Source: DATFDN01 sp963762525 (GTDB taxonomy: Bacteria > Pseudomonadota > Alphaproteobacteria > Acetobacterales > Acetobacteraceae). From it: DNA of 64,000 nt. Shown here piece by piece: positions 55,618 to 64,000 of this stretch (the stretch's first letter is position 1; every line of letters starts with the position of its first letter). Made by a program: the position numbers and the translations under genes. The notes under the pieces are model-generated. The model ran no database searches. It was not told the DNA's origin and saw only the letters and a list, made by a program, of their open reading frames with translations. The stretch spans positions 124,001 to 188,000 of the forward strand of contig CAVXKT010000001.1 of the NCBI GenBank assembly GCA_963762525.1, in the 5' to 3' direction.

Positions 55618-56361
55618 TCAGCTTGCAAACGGCAGATCGAAGGCCTTGAGCAGCGCCTTCGCCTCGGCGTCGGTGCGGGCGGTGGTGACGAACACGATAT
55701 CCATGCCGCGCACCGCGTCCACACGGTCGTAGTTGATCTCCGGAAAGACGATCTGCTCGCGCATTCCCATGGCGAAGTTGCCGCGCCCGTCGAACCCCTT
55801 CCCTACCGGAATGCCGCGGAAGTCACGTACCCGCGGCAGCGCGATGGTGATCAGCCGGTCGAGAAACTCGTACATGCGCGCCTTGCGCAGCGTCACCTTG
55901 CAGCCGATCGGCAAGCCCTCGCGAATTTTGAACCCGGCGATCGCCTTCTTCGCCAGCGTCTTTACCGGGCGCTGGCCGCTGATCGCCGCCAGATCGGCGA
56001 CCGCCGAGTCGAGTATTTTCTGATCGCCGGTGGCTTCGCCGACGCCCATGTTGATCACGATCTTATCGAGGCGCGGCACCTGCATCGGGTTGATGTAGCC
56101 GAACTCCGCCCGCAACCGCCCGCGCACCTCCTCGTTGTAGAAGCGTTGCAGGCGCGGTGCCTCCGATGGCGCCGCGATCGCCTCGGCGCCGACCGCGATT
56201 TCGGTCGCCTCCCGTCCGCCGCCGTCGCGCCCACGAGGAGCGGCGCCCTTGGGCGCGCCGCCCGGCGGCGGACGACCGGACGCCGGCTTGCCGCCGCCCT
56301 TACCACCCGCCTTACCGCCCTTGGCCGGCGTCTTTCCGCCCTTGCCCTTGCTGCCGCTCAT
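55618..56361 (-). CDS. rplE: 50S ribosomal protein L5 with long low-complexity N-terminal extension
   Basis: The L5 core (RFYNEEVRGRLRAEFGYINP, MQVPRLDKIVINMGVGEA, FPEINYDRVDAVRGMDIVFV) occupies about the last 180 residues. It is preceded by about 66 residues of Gly, Lys, Pro and Ala (MSGSKGKGGKTPAKGGKAGG...). The frame is continuous from ATG 56361, which lies only one base after the end of the rplX stop codon, and no other good start is nearer to the core. The total is 247 residues against about 180 usual. The extension is disordered and basic and may bind RNA. L5 binds 5S rRNA and contacts P-site tRNA. Confidence 0.92.
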   Translation of the reverse strand: MSGSKGKGGKTPAKGGKAGGKGGGKPASGRPPPGGAPKGAAPRGRDGGGREATEIAVGAEAIAAPSEAPRLQRFYNEEVRGRLRAEFGYINPMQVPRLDKIVINMGVGEATGDQKILDSAVADLAAISGQRPVKTLAKKAIAGFKIREGLPIGCKVTLRKARMYEFLDRLITIALPRVRDFRGIPVGKGFDGRGNFAMGMREQIVFPEINYDRVDAVRGMDIVFVTTARTDAEAKALLKAFDLPFAS

Positions 56362-56362
56362 C

Positions 56363-56683
56363 TCAGCCCTCGATCGTCTTGCCGGTGGCCTTGGCCAGCC
56401 GTACCTTGCGGCCGTCCTCCAGGATGCGGAAGCCCACGCGCGTGCGCTTCTCGCTCGCCGGATCAACCAGCATGACGTTGGAGAGGTGGATCGTCGCCTC
56501 CTCGCGCACAATCCCGCCCGGCTGGCCCATGCCCTGCGGCTTTTTGTGCTTGGTCGCGATGTTGACCCCCGACACGAGCGCCCGCTCGGCGCGCGGGAAA
56601 ACCCGCAAGACCTCGCCCCGGACCCCCTTGCTCGCGCCGGTGATCACCTCCACCCTGTCGCCTTTGCGGATGCGCGCGGCCAT
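56363..56683 (-). CDS. rplX: 50S ribosomal protein L24
   Basis: ATG 56683 overlaps the rplN stop as ATGA. The 106-residue protein has the KOW motif (IRKGDRVEVITGASKGVRGE) and the segment HKKPQGMGQPGGIVREEATI typical of L24. It starts assembly of the large subunit. Confidence 0.96.
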   Translation of the reverse strand: MAARIRKGDRVEVITGASKGVRGEVLRVFPRAERALVSGVNIATKHKKPQGMGQPGGIVREEATIHLSNVMLVDPASEKRTRVGFRILEDGRKVRLAKATGKTIEG

Positions 56684-57051
56684 CAGATCACCTCCGGCGC
56701 CAGCGAAATGATCTTCATGAACCGCCGCGCCCGCAACTCGCGCACAACCGGGCCGAAGATGCGCGTGCCGATCGGCTCCTGCTGCTTGTTGATGAGCACC
56801 GCGGCGTTGCGGTCGAAGCGGATGGCGCTGCCGTCGCCGCGGCGAACCGGGAAGGCGGTGCGTACGATCACCGCCTGGTGCACGTCGCCCTTCTTCACCT
56901 TGCCGCGCGGAATCGCCTCCTTCACCGAGACCACGATGACGTCGCCCACCGAGGCGGTCTTGCGGCGCGATCCGCCCAGCACCTTGATGCATTGCACGCG
57001 CCGCGCCCCCGAATTGTCGGCGACGTCGAGACTGGATTCGACCGAAATCAT
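56683..57051 (-). CDS. rplN: 50S ribosomal protein L14
   Basis: The 122-residue protein begins MISVESSLDVADNSGARRV, a nearly invariant L14 start, and includes VRRGDGSAIRFDRNAAVLIN. It overlaps rpsQ and rplX by a few bases each, so this part of the operon is tightly coupled. Confidence 0.97.
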   Translation of the reverse strand: MISVESSLDVADNSGARRVQCIKVLGGSRRKTASVGDVIVVSVKEAIPRGKVKKGDVHQAVIVRTAFPVRRGDGSAIRFDRNAAVLINKQQEPIGTRIFGPVVRELRARRFMKIISLAPEVI

Positions 57052-57362
57052 GCCGCCGCTCCCTCAGACCCGGCTGGAGCTTCCTCTGCCGCGGCCGCGG
57101 CGGTCTTCCGGCGCGGGAACATCGATTGGCCGTTGCGTTCGATCACCAGCCAGGTCTTGCGCTTGCTGATCGGCCGACACTCCTCGATGCGCACCACATC
57201 GCCCTCCTTGCAGACATTCGCCTCATCGTGGGCGGCGTATTTCTTCGAACGGCGGATATACTTCTTGTACAGCGGATGCATTACCCGGCGCTCGACCAGC
57301 ACTGTCACCGTCTTGTCCATCTTGTCGCTGGTGATCCGGCCCATCAGAACGCGTCTTGGCAT
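57048..57362 (-). CDS. rpsQ: 30S ribosomal protein S17
   Basis: ATG 57362 overlaps the rpmC stop. S17 features are MGRITSDKMDKTVTVLVERR and DVVRIEECRPISKRKTW. At 104 residues it is longer than the usual 80-90 because of an Ala/Glu-rich tail (AAAAAEEAPAGSEGAAA). Confidence 0.95.
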   Translation of the reverse strand: MPRRVLMGRITSDKMDKTVTVLVERRVMHPLYKKYIRRSKKYAAHDEANVCKEGDVVRIEECRPISKRKTWLVIERNGQSMFPRRKTAAAAAEEAPAGSEGAAA

Positions 57363-57598
57363 CAGGAATTCCTCTCGGCGGGGTCGGCGGTTCGCCGGCG
57401 CTCGCCCATGATCGTCTTCACCCGCGCGATGTCGCGCCGCACCGTGCGGATGCGCGCGGTGCCCTCGGCTTGACCGGTGGCGCGCTGGAACCGCAGATTG
57501 AACTGCTCCTTGCGCAGGCTCACCAGCAAATCCTGCATCTCGTCCGGCGTCTTCGCGCGCAGATCCGATGGCGTGTTCTTCGCCGCCTTCGCCATCAT
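57362..57598 (-). CDS. rpmC: 50S ribosomal protein L29
   Basis: The 78-residue protein shows the L29 helix pair (LRAKTPDEMQDLLVSLRKEQ, FNLRFQRATGQ). Two ATG codons in a row (57598 and 57595) follow GGGAGA, and the first overlaps the rplP stop. L29 lies at the peptide exit tunnel and docks trigger factor and SRP. Confidence 0.95.
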   Translation of the reverse strand: MMAKAAKNTPSDLRAKTPDEMQDLLVSLRKEQFNLRFQRATGQAEGTARIRTVRRDIARVKTIMGERRRTADPAERNS

Positions 57599-58011
57599 GC
57601 GTCTCCCATTCGCTGCACGATCTTGGTGCGGATCGGCAGCTTCGCCGCCCCCAGGGTCAGCGCCTCGCGCGCCACCTCTGGCGGCACACCGTCGAGCTCA
57701 AACATGATCCGCCCGGGATGAACGCGGCAGACCCAGAATTCCGGGCTGCCCTTGCCCGAACCCATGCGCACCTCGGCCGGTTTGAGGGAGACCGGCACAT
57801 CGGGAAAGATGCGAATCCAGACCCGCCCGGCGCGTCGCATCGCGCGCGTGATGGCACGTCGCGCCGCCTCGATCTGGCGCGCGGTGACGCGCTCGGGTTC
57901 CAAGGCCTTCAGGCCGTAGGCGCCGAAATTGAGCTGCGTTCCGGCGCTGGCGAGACCGTGGATGCGGCCCTTATGCGCCTTGCGGAACTTGGTGCGCTTG
58001 GGTTGCAGCAT
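57595..58011 (-). CDS. rplP: 50S ribosomal protein L16
   Basis: MLQPKRTKFRKAHKGRIHGL is the standard L16 start, and RVWIRIFPDVPVSLKPAEVR with MGSGKGSPEFWVCRVHPGR completes the identification. It has 138 residues. It helps accommodate aminoacyl-tRNA. Confidence 0.97.
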   Translation of the reverse strand: MLQPKRTKFRKAHKGRIHGLASAGTQLNFGAYGLKALEPERVTARQIEAARRAITRAMRRAGRVWIRIFPDVPVSLKPAEVRMGSGKGSPEFWVCRVHPGRIMFELDGVPPEVAREALTLGAAKLPIRTKIVQRMGDA

Positions 58012-58021
58012 GTCTCACATC

Positions 58022-58698
<677 letters not shown>

Positions 58699-58699
<1 letters not shown>

Positions 58700-59109
58700 T
58701 ATGCGACCCTCCGCCGGCTGCTGCCGGCATCTTCCGTCTCCGGGTGCTCGGTGACGACGATCCGGAGATGGCTGAACCACTTCTCCACCCGCGCCGCGCG
58801 TCCGCGCCCGCGCGCGTGGAAGCGACGCATCACCACCGAGCGCCCCACCTCGGCGTGCGAGACCACCAGGCGGTCGACGTCGAGCTGATGATTGTTCTCG
58901 GCGTTGGCGATCGCGCTTTCGAGCGTCTTGCGCACTTGCCCGGCGATGCGCCGCTTGCTGAAGGTGAGCGTCGCGATCGCCTGCGGCGCCGGCAAATCGC
59001 GGATCATCGCCGCCACCAGGTTGAGCTTGCGGGGCGAGATGCGCACGTTGCGCAGCACCGACTGCGCCTGATTGGGATCGAGCGTGCGCGGTCGACTAGG
59101 CTTGCCCAT
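58699..59109 (-). CDS. rplV: 50S ribosomal protein L22
   Basis: The 136-residue protein has ARNVRISPRKLNLV-type sequence (VLRNVRISPRKLNLVAAMIR), AIANAENNHQLDVDRLVVSH and the beta-hairpin RRFHARGRGRAARVEKWFSH that lines the exit tunnel and can mutate to macrolide resistance. Confidence 0.96.
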
Positions 59110-59110
59110 C

Positions 59111-59389
59111 TCAGCCTCGCCTCGCCCTCTTGTCGCCGGAATGGCCGGTGAAGGTCCGGGTCGGCGAGAACTCGCCGAATTTATGTCCGACCATGTTCTC
59201 GTTCACCTGCACCGGCAGGAACTTGCGGCCGTTGTAGACGCCGAACGTCAGCCCCACGAATTGCGGCAGGATGGTCGAGCGGCGGGACCAGATGCGAATG
59301 ATCTCGTTGCGGCCCGAGGCCCGTGCGGCTTCGGCCTTTGCCAGCAGATACCCGTCCACGAACGGGCCCTTCCAGACGGAGCGCGCCAT
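59111..59389 (-). CDS. rpsS: 30S ribosomal protein S19
   Basis: MARSVWKGPFVDGYLLAKAE and IRIWSRRSTILPQFVGLTFG are diagnostic. It has 92 residues, the normal size. It binds the 3-prime domain of 16S rRNA next to S13. Confidence 0.97.
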   Translation of the reverse strand: MARSVWKGPFVDGYLLAKAEAARASGRNEIIRIWSRRSTILPQFVGLTFGVYNGRKFLPVQVNENMVGHKFGEFSPTRTFTGHSGDKRARRG

Positions 59390-59397
59390 CGTCTATC

Positions 59398-60231
59398 TCA
59401 CTTCTTGGCCTGGTGGCGGCTGCGGATGATCAGCCGCTGCGTGCGCTTGTTGGTGCGCGTCTTGTAGCCCTTGGTCGGCTTGCCCCAGGGCGTGACCGGA
59501 TGGCGTCCGCCCGAGCTGCGACCCTCGCCGCCGCCATGCGGGTGATCGACCGGGTTCATGACCACGCCGCGATTGTGCGGCCGGCGGCCGAGCCAGCGCG
59601 AGCGCCCGGCCTTGCCGATCTTCTGGTTCATGTTGTCGGGATTGGAGACGGCGCCGATCGAGGCCATGCACTCGGCGCGTACGACCCGCACCTCACCCGA
59701 CATCAGCTTGATCTGCGCGTATCCGGCGTCCTTGCCGACCAGTTGCGCGTAGGTGCCGGCAGCGCGGGCGATCTTGCCCCCGGCGCCCGGCTTCATCTCG
59801 ATATTGTGGATGATCGTGCCGACCGGGATCGCGCCCATCGGCATCGCATTGCCCGGCTTGATATCGACCCGCGCGCCGGCCACCACCGCGTCGCCGGGGC
59901 GCAACCGCTGCGGCGCCAGGATATAGGCGAGCTCGTTATCGGCGTATTTGATCAGCGCGATGAAAGCGGTGCGATTGGGATCATATTCCAGCCGCTGAAC
60001 CGTTGCCGGCAGATCGAATTTGCGTCGCTTGAAATCGACGGTGCGATAGGCGCGCTTGTGGCCGCCGCCGCGAAAGCGGCTGGTGATGTGGCCGTGGTTG
60101 TTCCGTCCGCCGGTGCCGGTCTTGCCCTCGGTGAGCGTCTTGACCGGCTTGCCCTTCCACAGCTCGTCGCGGCGGATCAGCACGGTGCCCCGCAGACTGG
60201 CCGTGACGGGATTGAAATTCCTAAGCGGCAT
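59398..60231 (-). CDS. rplB: 50S ribosomal protein L2
   Basis: The 277-residue protein includes GKKGTGGRNNHGHITSRFRG-type sequence (TGTGGRNNHGHITSRFRGGG), and the peptidyl-transferase-near GVVMNPVDHPHGGGEGRSSG with its key histidine. It is required for subunit joining. Confidence 0.97.
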   Translation of the reverse strand: MPLRNFNPVTASLRGTVLIRRDELWKGKPVKTLTEGKTGTGGRNNHGHITSRFRGGGHKRAYRTVDFKRRKFDLPATVQRLEYDPNRTAFIALIKYADNELAYILAPQRLRPGDAVVAGARVDIKPGNAMPMGAIPVGTIIHNIEMKPGAGGKIARAAGTYAQLVGKDAGYAQIKLMSGEVRVVRAECMASIGAVSNPDNMNQKIGKAGRSRWLGRRPHNRGVVMNPVDHPHGGGEGRSSGGRHPVTPWGKPTKGYKTRTNKRTQRLIIRSRHQAKK

Positions 60232-60240
60232 GGGCTGCTC

Positions 60241-60579
60241 TCACGCGAGGCCGGTGGTGAAGTCGATCTGCTGGCCGGCGGCGATGCGCACGAACGCCTT
60301 CTTGATGTCCGAGCGCCTTCCCGGCCGGCCGCGGAAACGCTTGGTCTTGCCCTTTTGGACCAGCGTGTTCACCGCCGTCACCCTGACGTTGAACAACGCC
60401 TCGACGGCGGCCTTGATCTCGAGCTTGTCCGCATCCAGCGGCACCCGGAACACGTATTGCCCGTGTTCGGAAAGCCGCGTCGCCTTCTCGGTGATGATCG
60501 GGCTGTGGATCAGCCGATACATCGCCTCGCGCGAGAGCGGCGCGCGGCCCCGCTTGGCGGGGGCGGCGGTCTCGCTCAT
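60241..60579 (-). CDS. rplW: 50S ribosomal protein L23
   Basis: The L23 core (RLIHSPIITEKATRLSEHGQ, LDADKLEIKAAVEALFNVRV, KTKRFRGRPGRRSDIKKAFV) is preceded by a short Ala/Lys N-terminal extension. It has 112 residues. L23 is the main docking site at the exit tunnel. It overlaps rplD by 4 bases. Confidence 0.96.
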   Translation of the reverse strand: MSETAAPAKRGRAPLSREAMYRLIHSPIITEKATRLSEHGQYVFRVPLDADKLEIKAAVEALFNVRVTAVNTLVQKGKTKRFRGRPGRRSDIKKAFVRIAAGQQIDFTTGLA

Positions 60580-61229
60580 GGCGCCTCTCCCGCCTCGGTC
60601 GGCGGCTCGCCCGACAACCGCCGGCGCAGTCCCTCGATCCCGGCGGCGGTGATCGCGAGGACGTCGTGACGCAGGATGTCGTAAACATTCGCGCCCATGG
60701 TCGGCAGCACGTCGATGCCGGGAATGTTGCGGCTGATGCGGAGGAACCCGGCATCGACGCCCGCATCGACGATCAGCGTCGAGGTCCAGCCCAGCGCCTT
60801 CAGCTTGCGCGCCAGCTCCCTGGTCTTGGCGAGCCCGTCGCCGGCGGCGGCATCCAACACCACCAGCTTGCCCTCGGCCTGCTTCTGCGACAGCGCCGAG
60901 ATCAGTCCGAGGCGGCGCACCTTCTTGTTCAGGCTGTATGCGTGCGAGCGCACGACCGGCCCGTGCACCACGCCGCCGGTGCGGAACTGCGGCGCGCGCA
61001 GGCTGCCCTGGCGCGCATTGCCGGTGCCCTTCTGGCGGTAGGGTTTCTTGGTGGTGCCCTGCACCTCGCCCATGCCCTTCACCTTATGGGTGCCGGCGCG
61101 GCGCTTGGCCAACTGCCAGTGCACCACGCGCGCCATGATGTCGGGGCGCGGCTTGGCGGCGAAATACTCGTCCGGCAGCTCGGCGCTGCCGGCTTCGTCG
61201 TTGTCGAGCGTGCGGATCACGACCTGCAT
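60576..61229 (-). CDS. rplD: 50S ribosomal protein L4
   Basis: The 217-residue protein shows KRRAGTHKVKGMGEVQGTTK, KPYRQKGTGNARQGSLRAPQ and GPVVRSHAYSLNKKVRRLGL, the extended loop and core of L4. In some bacteria L4 also represses the S10 operon. Confidence 0.96.
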   Translation of the reverse strand: MQVVIRTLDNDEAGSAELPDEYFAAKPRPDIMARVVHWQLAKRRAGTHKVKGMGEVQGTTKKPYRQKGTGNARQGSLRAPQFRTGGVVHGPVVRSHAYSLNKKVRRLGLISALSQKQAEGKLVVLDAAAGDGLAKTRELARKLKALGWTSTLIVDAGVDAGFLRISRNIPGIDVLPTMGANVYDILRHDVLAITAAGIEGLRRRLSGEPPTEAGEAP

Positions 61230-61239
61230 CTTCGCCCCC

Positions 61240-61929
61240 TCAGGCCGCTTCCGGTTCGCCGGCGAGGCCGGCCGGGTATGGCACCCCCTCGGGGCGCGGG
61301 CGCTTGATGGCGTCGCGCACCAGCACGAAGCCGCCGCGGCTTCCGGGGACCGCGCCGCGCACCATCAACAGCCCCTTCGCGGCATCGACGGCGGCAACTT
61401 CGAGTCCGAGCGTGGTCACGCGCTCATCGCCAAGATGGCCAGCCATCTTTTTGTTCTTGAAGGTTTTGCCGGGGTCCTGGCGATTGCCGGTCGAGCCGTG
61501 GCTGCGATGGCTGATGGAGACGCCGTGGCTCGCCTCCAGGCCACTGAAATTCCACCGCTTCATCGCTCCCGCGAAGCCCTTGCCCTTGCTGGTGCCGCTC
61601 ACATCCACCTTCTGGCCGACGACGAAATGCGCCGCCGAGAGGGTGGCGCCCGGTGTCAGCACGGCGTCGGCATCGACGCGGAATTCCGCCAGCCGCGCCT
61701 TCGGTTCGACGTTGTTCTTGGCGAAGTGGCCGCGATTGGGTTGGCTGACGTTCTTCACCTTGGCCCGCCCCCAGCCGAGCTGGACGGCGCTGTAGCCGTC
61801 CTTCTCCACCGTGCGCGCCGCCACCACCTGCACGGCATCGAGATGCAGCACCGTCACCGGTACATGCGTGCCGTCATCGCGGAAGATCCGCGTCATGCCC
61901 AGCTTCTTGGCGAGCAGTCCGGTGCGCAT
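61240..61929 (-). CDS. rplC: 50S ribosomal protein L3
   Basis: MRTGLLAKKLGMTRIFRDDG is a standard L3 start, and GKGFAGAMKRWNFSGLEASH with SHRSHGSTGNRQDPGKTFKN forms the conserved central loop, including the glutamine methylated in many bacteria. It has 229 residues. Confidence 0.97.
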   Translation of the reverse strand: MRTGLLAKKLGMTRIFRDDGTHVPVTVLHLDAVQVVAARTVEKDGYSAVQLGWGRAKVKNVSQPNRGHFAKNNVEPKARLAEFRVDADAVLTPGATLSAAHFVVGQKVDVSGTSKGKGFAGAMKRWNFSGLEASHGVSISHRSHGSTGNRQDPGKTFKNKKMAGHLGDERVTTLGLEVAAVDAAKGLLMVRGAVPGSRGGFVLVRDAIKRPRPEGVPYPAGLAGEPEAA

Positions 61930-61938
61930 GACGATGCC

Positions 61939-62247
61939 TCAGATCTTGATTTCCACGTCGACGCCGGCGGCGAGGTCGAGCTTCATCAGCGCATCCACCG
62001 TCTGCGGCGTCGGCTCGACGATATCGAGCAGCCGCCGGTGGGTGCGAATCTCGAATTGCTCGCGGCTCTTCTTATCGACATGGGGAGAGCGGTTGACGGT
62101 GAATCGTTCGATATGGGTCGGCAGCGGAATCGGTCCGCGAACGCGGGCACCCGTGCGCTTGGCCGTGTTCACGATCTCCTTCGTGCTGTTGTCCAGCACA
62201 CGGTGATCGTACGCCTTCAGGCGGATGCGGATATTCTGGTTGTCCAT
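61939..62247 (-). CDS. rpsJ: 30S ribosomal protein S10
   Basis: ATG 62247 gives 102 residues (MDNQNIRIRLKAYDHRVLD). GPIPLPTHIERFTVNRSPHV is the invariant S10 block and binding region for NusB in antitermination. It is the first gene of the S10 operon. Confidence 0.97.
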   Translation of the reverse strand: MDNQNIRIRLKAYDHRVLDNSTKEIVNTAKRTGARVRGPIPLPTHIERFTVNRSPHVDKKSREQFEIRTHRRLLDIVEPTPQTVDALMKLDLAAGVDVEIKI

Positions 62248-62269
62248 CGCTCGCTTTATCCGTTCGGCG

Positions 62270-62309
62270 CAAAACAACGCCGGCGCCCCGCCTCCGCGGA
62301 GCGCCGGCG
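62270..62309 (-). terminator. hairpin with T-rich tail between tuf and rpsJ
   Basis: On the mRNA strand a nine-pair stem (CGCCGGCGC arms) with a 14-base loop is followed by TTGTTTTG. It sits in the 75 bases between the tuf stop and the rpsJ start. It could end the tuf message or attenuate S10 operon transcription. Confidence 0.5.
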
Positions 62310-62322
62310 CCCGCCTGCTGTC

Positions 62323-63513
<1,191 letters not shown>

Positions 63514-63528
63514 CGTCCGTATCTCCGT

Positions 63529-63543
63529 GGACCCCCGGGGTCC
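63529..63543. other. perfect palindrome in the rpsG-tuf junction
   Basis: GGACCCC-C-GGGGTCC fills a third of the 45-base rpsG-tuf spacer. It may be a small hairpin in the mRNA or a scar of the event that removed fusA from this place. Confidence 0.35.
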
Positions 63544-63558
63544 GCTCCTTTGTTGGTG

Positions 63559-64000
63559 TTACCAGCGGTAATGGCTGAAGGCCTTGTTGGCCTCCGCCAT
63601 CCGATGCGTGTCCTCGCGTTTCTTCACCGCCGAGCCGCGGTTGTTCACCGCGTCCATCAGCTCGTTCGACAGCCGGTCCTCCATCGTGTGCTCGCCGCGC
63701 TTGCGGGCGGCGTCGATGAGCCAGCGGATCGCCAGCGCCTGCCGCCGCTCGGTGCGCACCTCGACCGGCACCTGGTAGGTGGCGCCGCCGACCCGGCGCG
63801 AGCGCACCTCGACCGCCGGCTTGACGTTGTCCAGCGCCTCATGGAACATGCGCACCGGATCGGCCTGGGCGCCGCCGCGGCGGCGCATCACGTCGAGCGC
63901 CGAATAGACGATGCTCTCGGCGGCGGATTTCTTGCCATCGTACATGAGCGCGTTCATGAACCGGCTGATGACGACGTCGCCGAACTTGGCGTCCGGCAGG
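63559..64000 (-). CDS. rpsG: 30S ribosomal protein S7, 3-prime part (runs off the window)
   Basis: The frame stays open to the right edge with LPDAKFGDVVISRF preceding MNALMYDGKKSAAE, so the ATG at 63957 is internal. S7 features are VEVRSRRVGGATYQVPVEVR and ALAIRWLIDAARKRGEHTME, ending SHYRW. It starts assembly of the 30S head and is a known repressor of the str operon in E. coli. Confidence 0.96.
   Translation of the reverse strand, partial: LPDAKFGDVVISRFMNALMYDGKKSAAESIVYSALDVMRRRGGAQADPVRMFHEALDNVKPAVEVRSRRVGGATYQVPVEVRTERRQALAIRWLIDAARKRGEHTMEDRLSNELMDAVNNRGSAVKKREDTHRMAEANKAFSHYRW

Overview
The window is a very GC-rich bacterial chromosome segment. Several traits point to an alphaproteobacterium, most plausibly in the Acetobacteraceae/Rhodospirillales range: LpxI instead of LpxH, a fliF-fliG-fliH-fliN-flbD flagellar operon, a CtrA-like box, promoter pairs resembling those of the general stress factor EcfG, an S14 without zinc cysteines, and the S10-spc ribosomal layout. 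This placement is inference. I see no rRNA, tRNA, CRISPR array, insertion sequence or prophage.

Layout. 1-2.9 kb: start of an MmgE/PrpD enzyme, small proteins, a nitrilase-like amidohydrolase coupled to nadK. 2.9-5.3 kb: an unusual pair, a MACPF-like protein with a C-terminal PASTA domain and an unrecognised 291-residue partner, preceded by a perfect CRP-type palindrome. 5.5-13.3 kb: DegP-type protease, lpxI, GH18 chitinase, gloA and a two-component NtrC-type pair. 13.3-20.1 kb: class V aminotransferase, oxalate/formate-type MFS carrier, ribokinase, hybrid sensor kinase, SixA. 20.2-26.8 kb: RND efflux adaptor and pump, DinB, MFS, fluoride channel. 26.8-28.2 kb: direct repeats and small, probably stress-induced genes. 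28.3-33.4 kb: GH5 hydrolase, GT2 and GT39-like glycosyltransferases, PqiA. 33.8-38.8 kb: flagellar operon. 39-44.6 kb: a catabolic operon (MFS, luciferase-family flavoprotein, enoyl-CoA hydratase, flavin monooxygenase) with a divergent Bug/TctC binding protein. 44.6-47.5 kb: an ECF sigma/zinc anti-sigma pair facing a Tat metallophosphoesterase and cupredoxin. 47.5-50.5 kb: GFA enzyme, 2-hydroxyacid dehydrogenase, class III aminotransferase. 50.6-64 kb: adk, secY and the spc, S10 and part of the str ribosomal operons, all on the minus strand.

At least fifteen genes are split by single-base frameshifts. The essential gene rplF carries one and is exactly one base too long. Most shifts fit one extra base and fewer fit one missing base. 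Residual sequencing or assembly error is therefore the best explanation, and the broken genes are annotated here over their full reconstructed extents.

The most interesting places for follow-up are the MACPF/PASTA pair with its regulatory region, the sigma/anti-sigma/phosphoesterase/cupredoxin module with a shared promoter-like motif, the matching stress-promoter pairs near 27.3 and 27.9 kb, and the two breaks in ribosomal-operon synteny (no fusA between rpsG and tuf, no rpsM-rpsK-rpoA-rplQ after adk).
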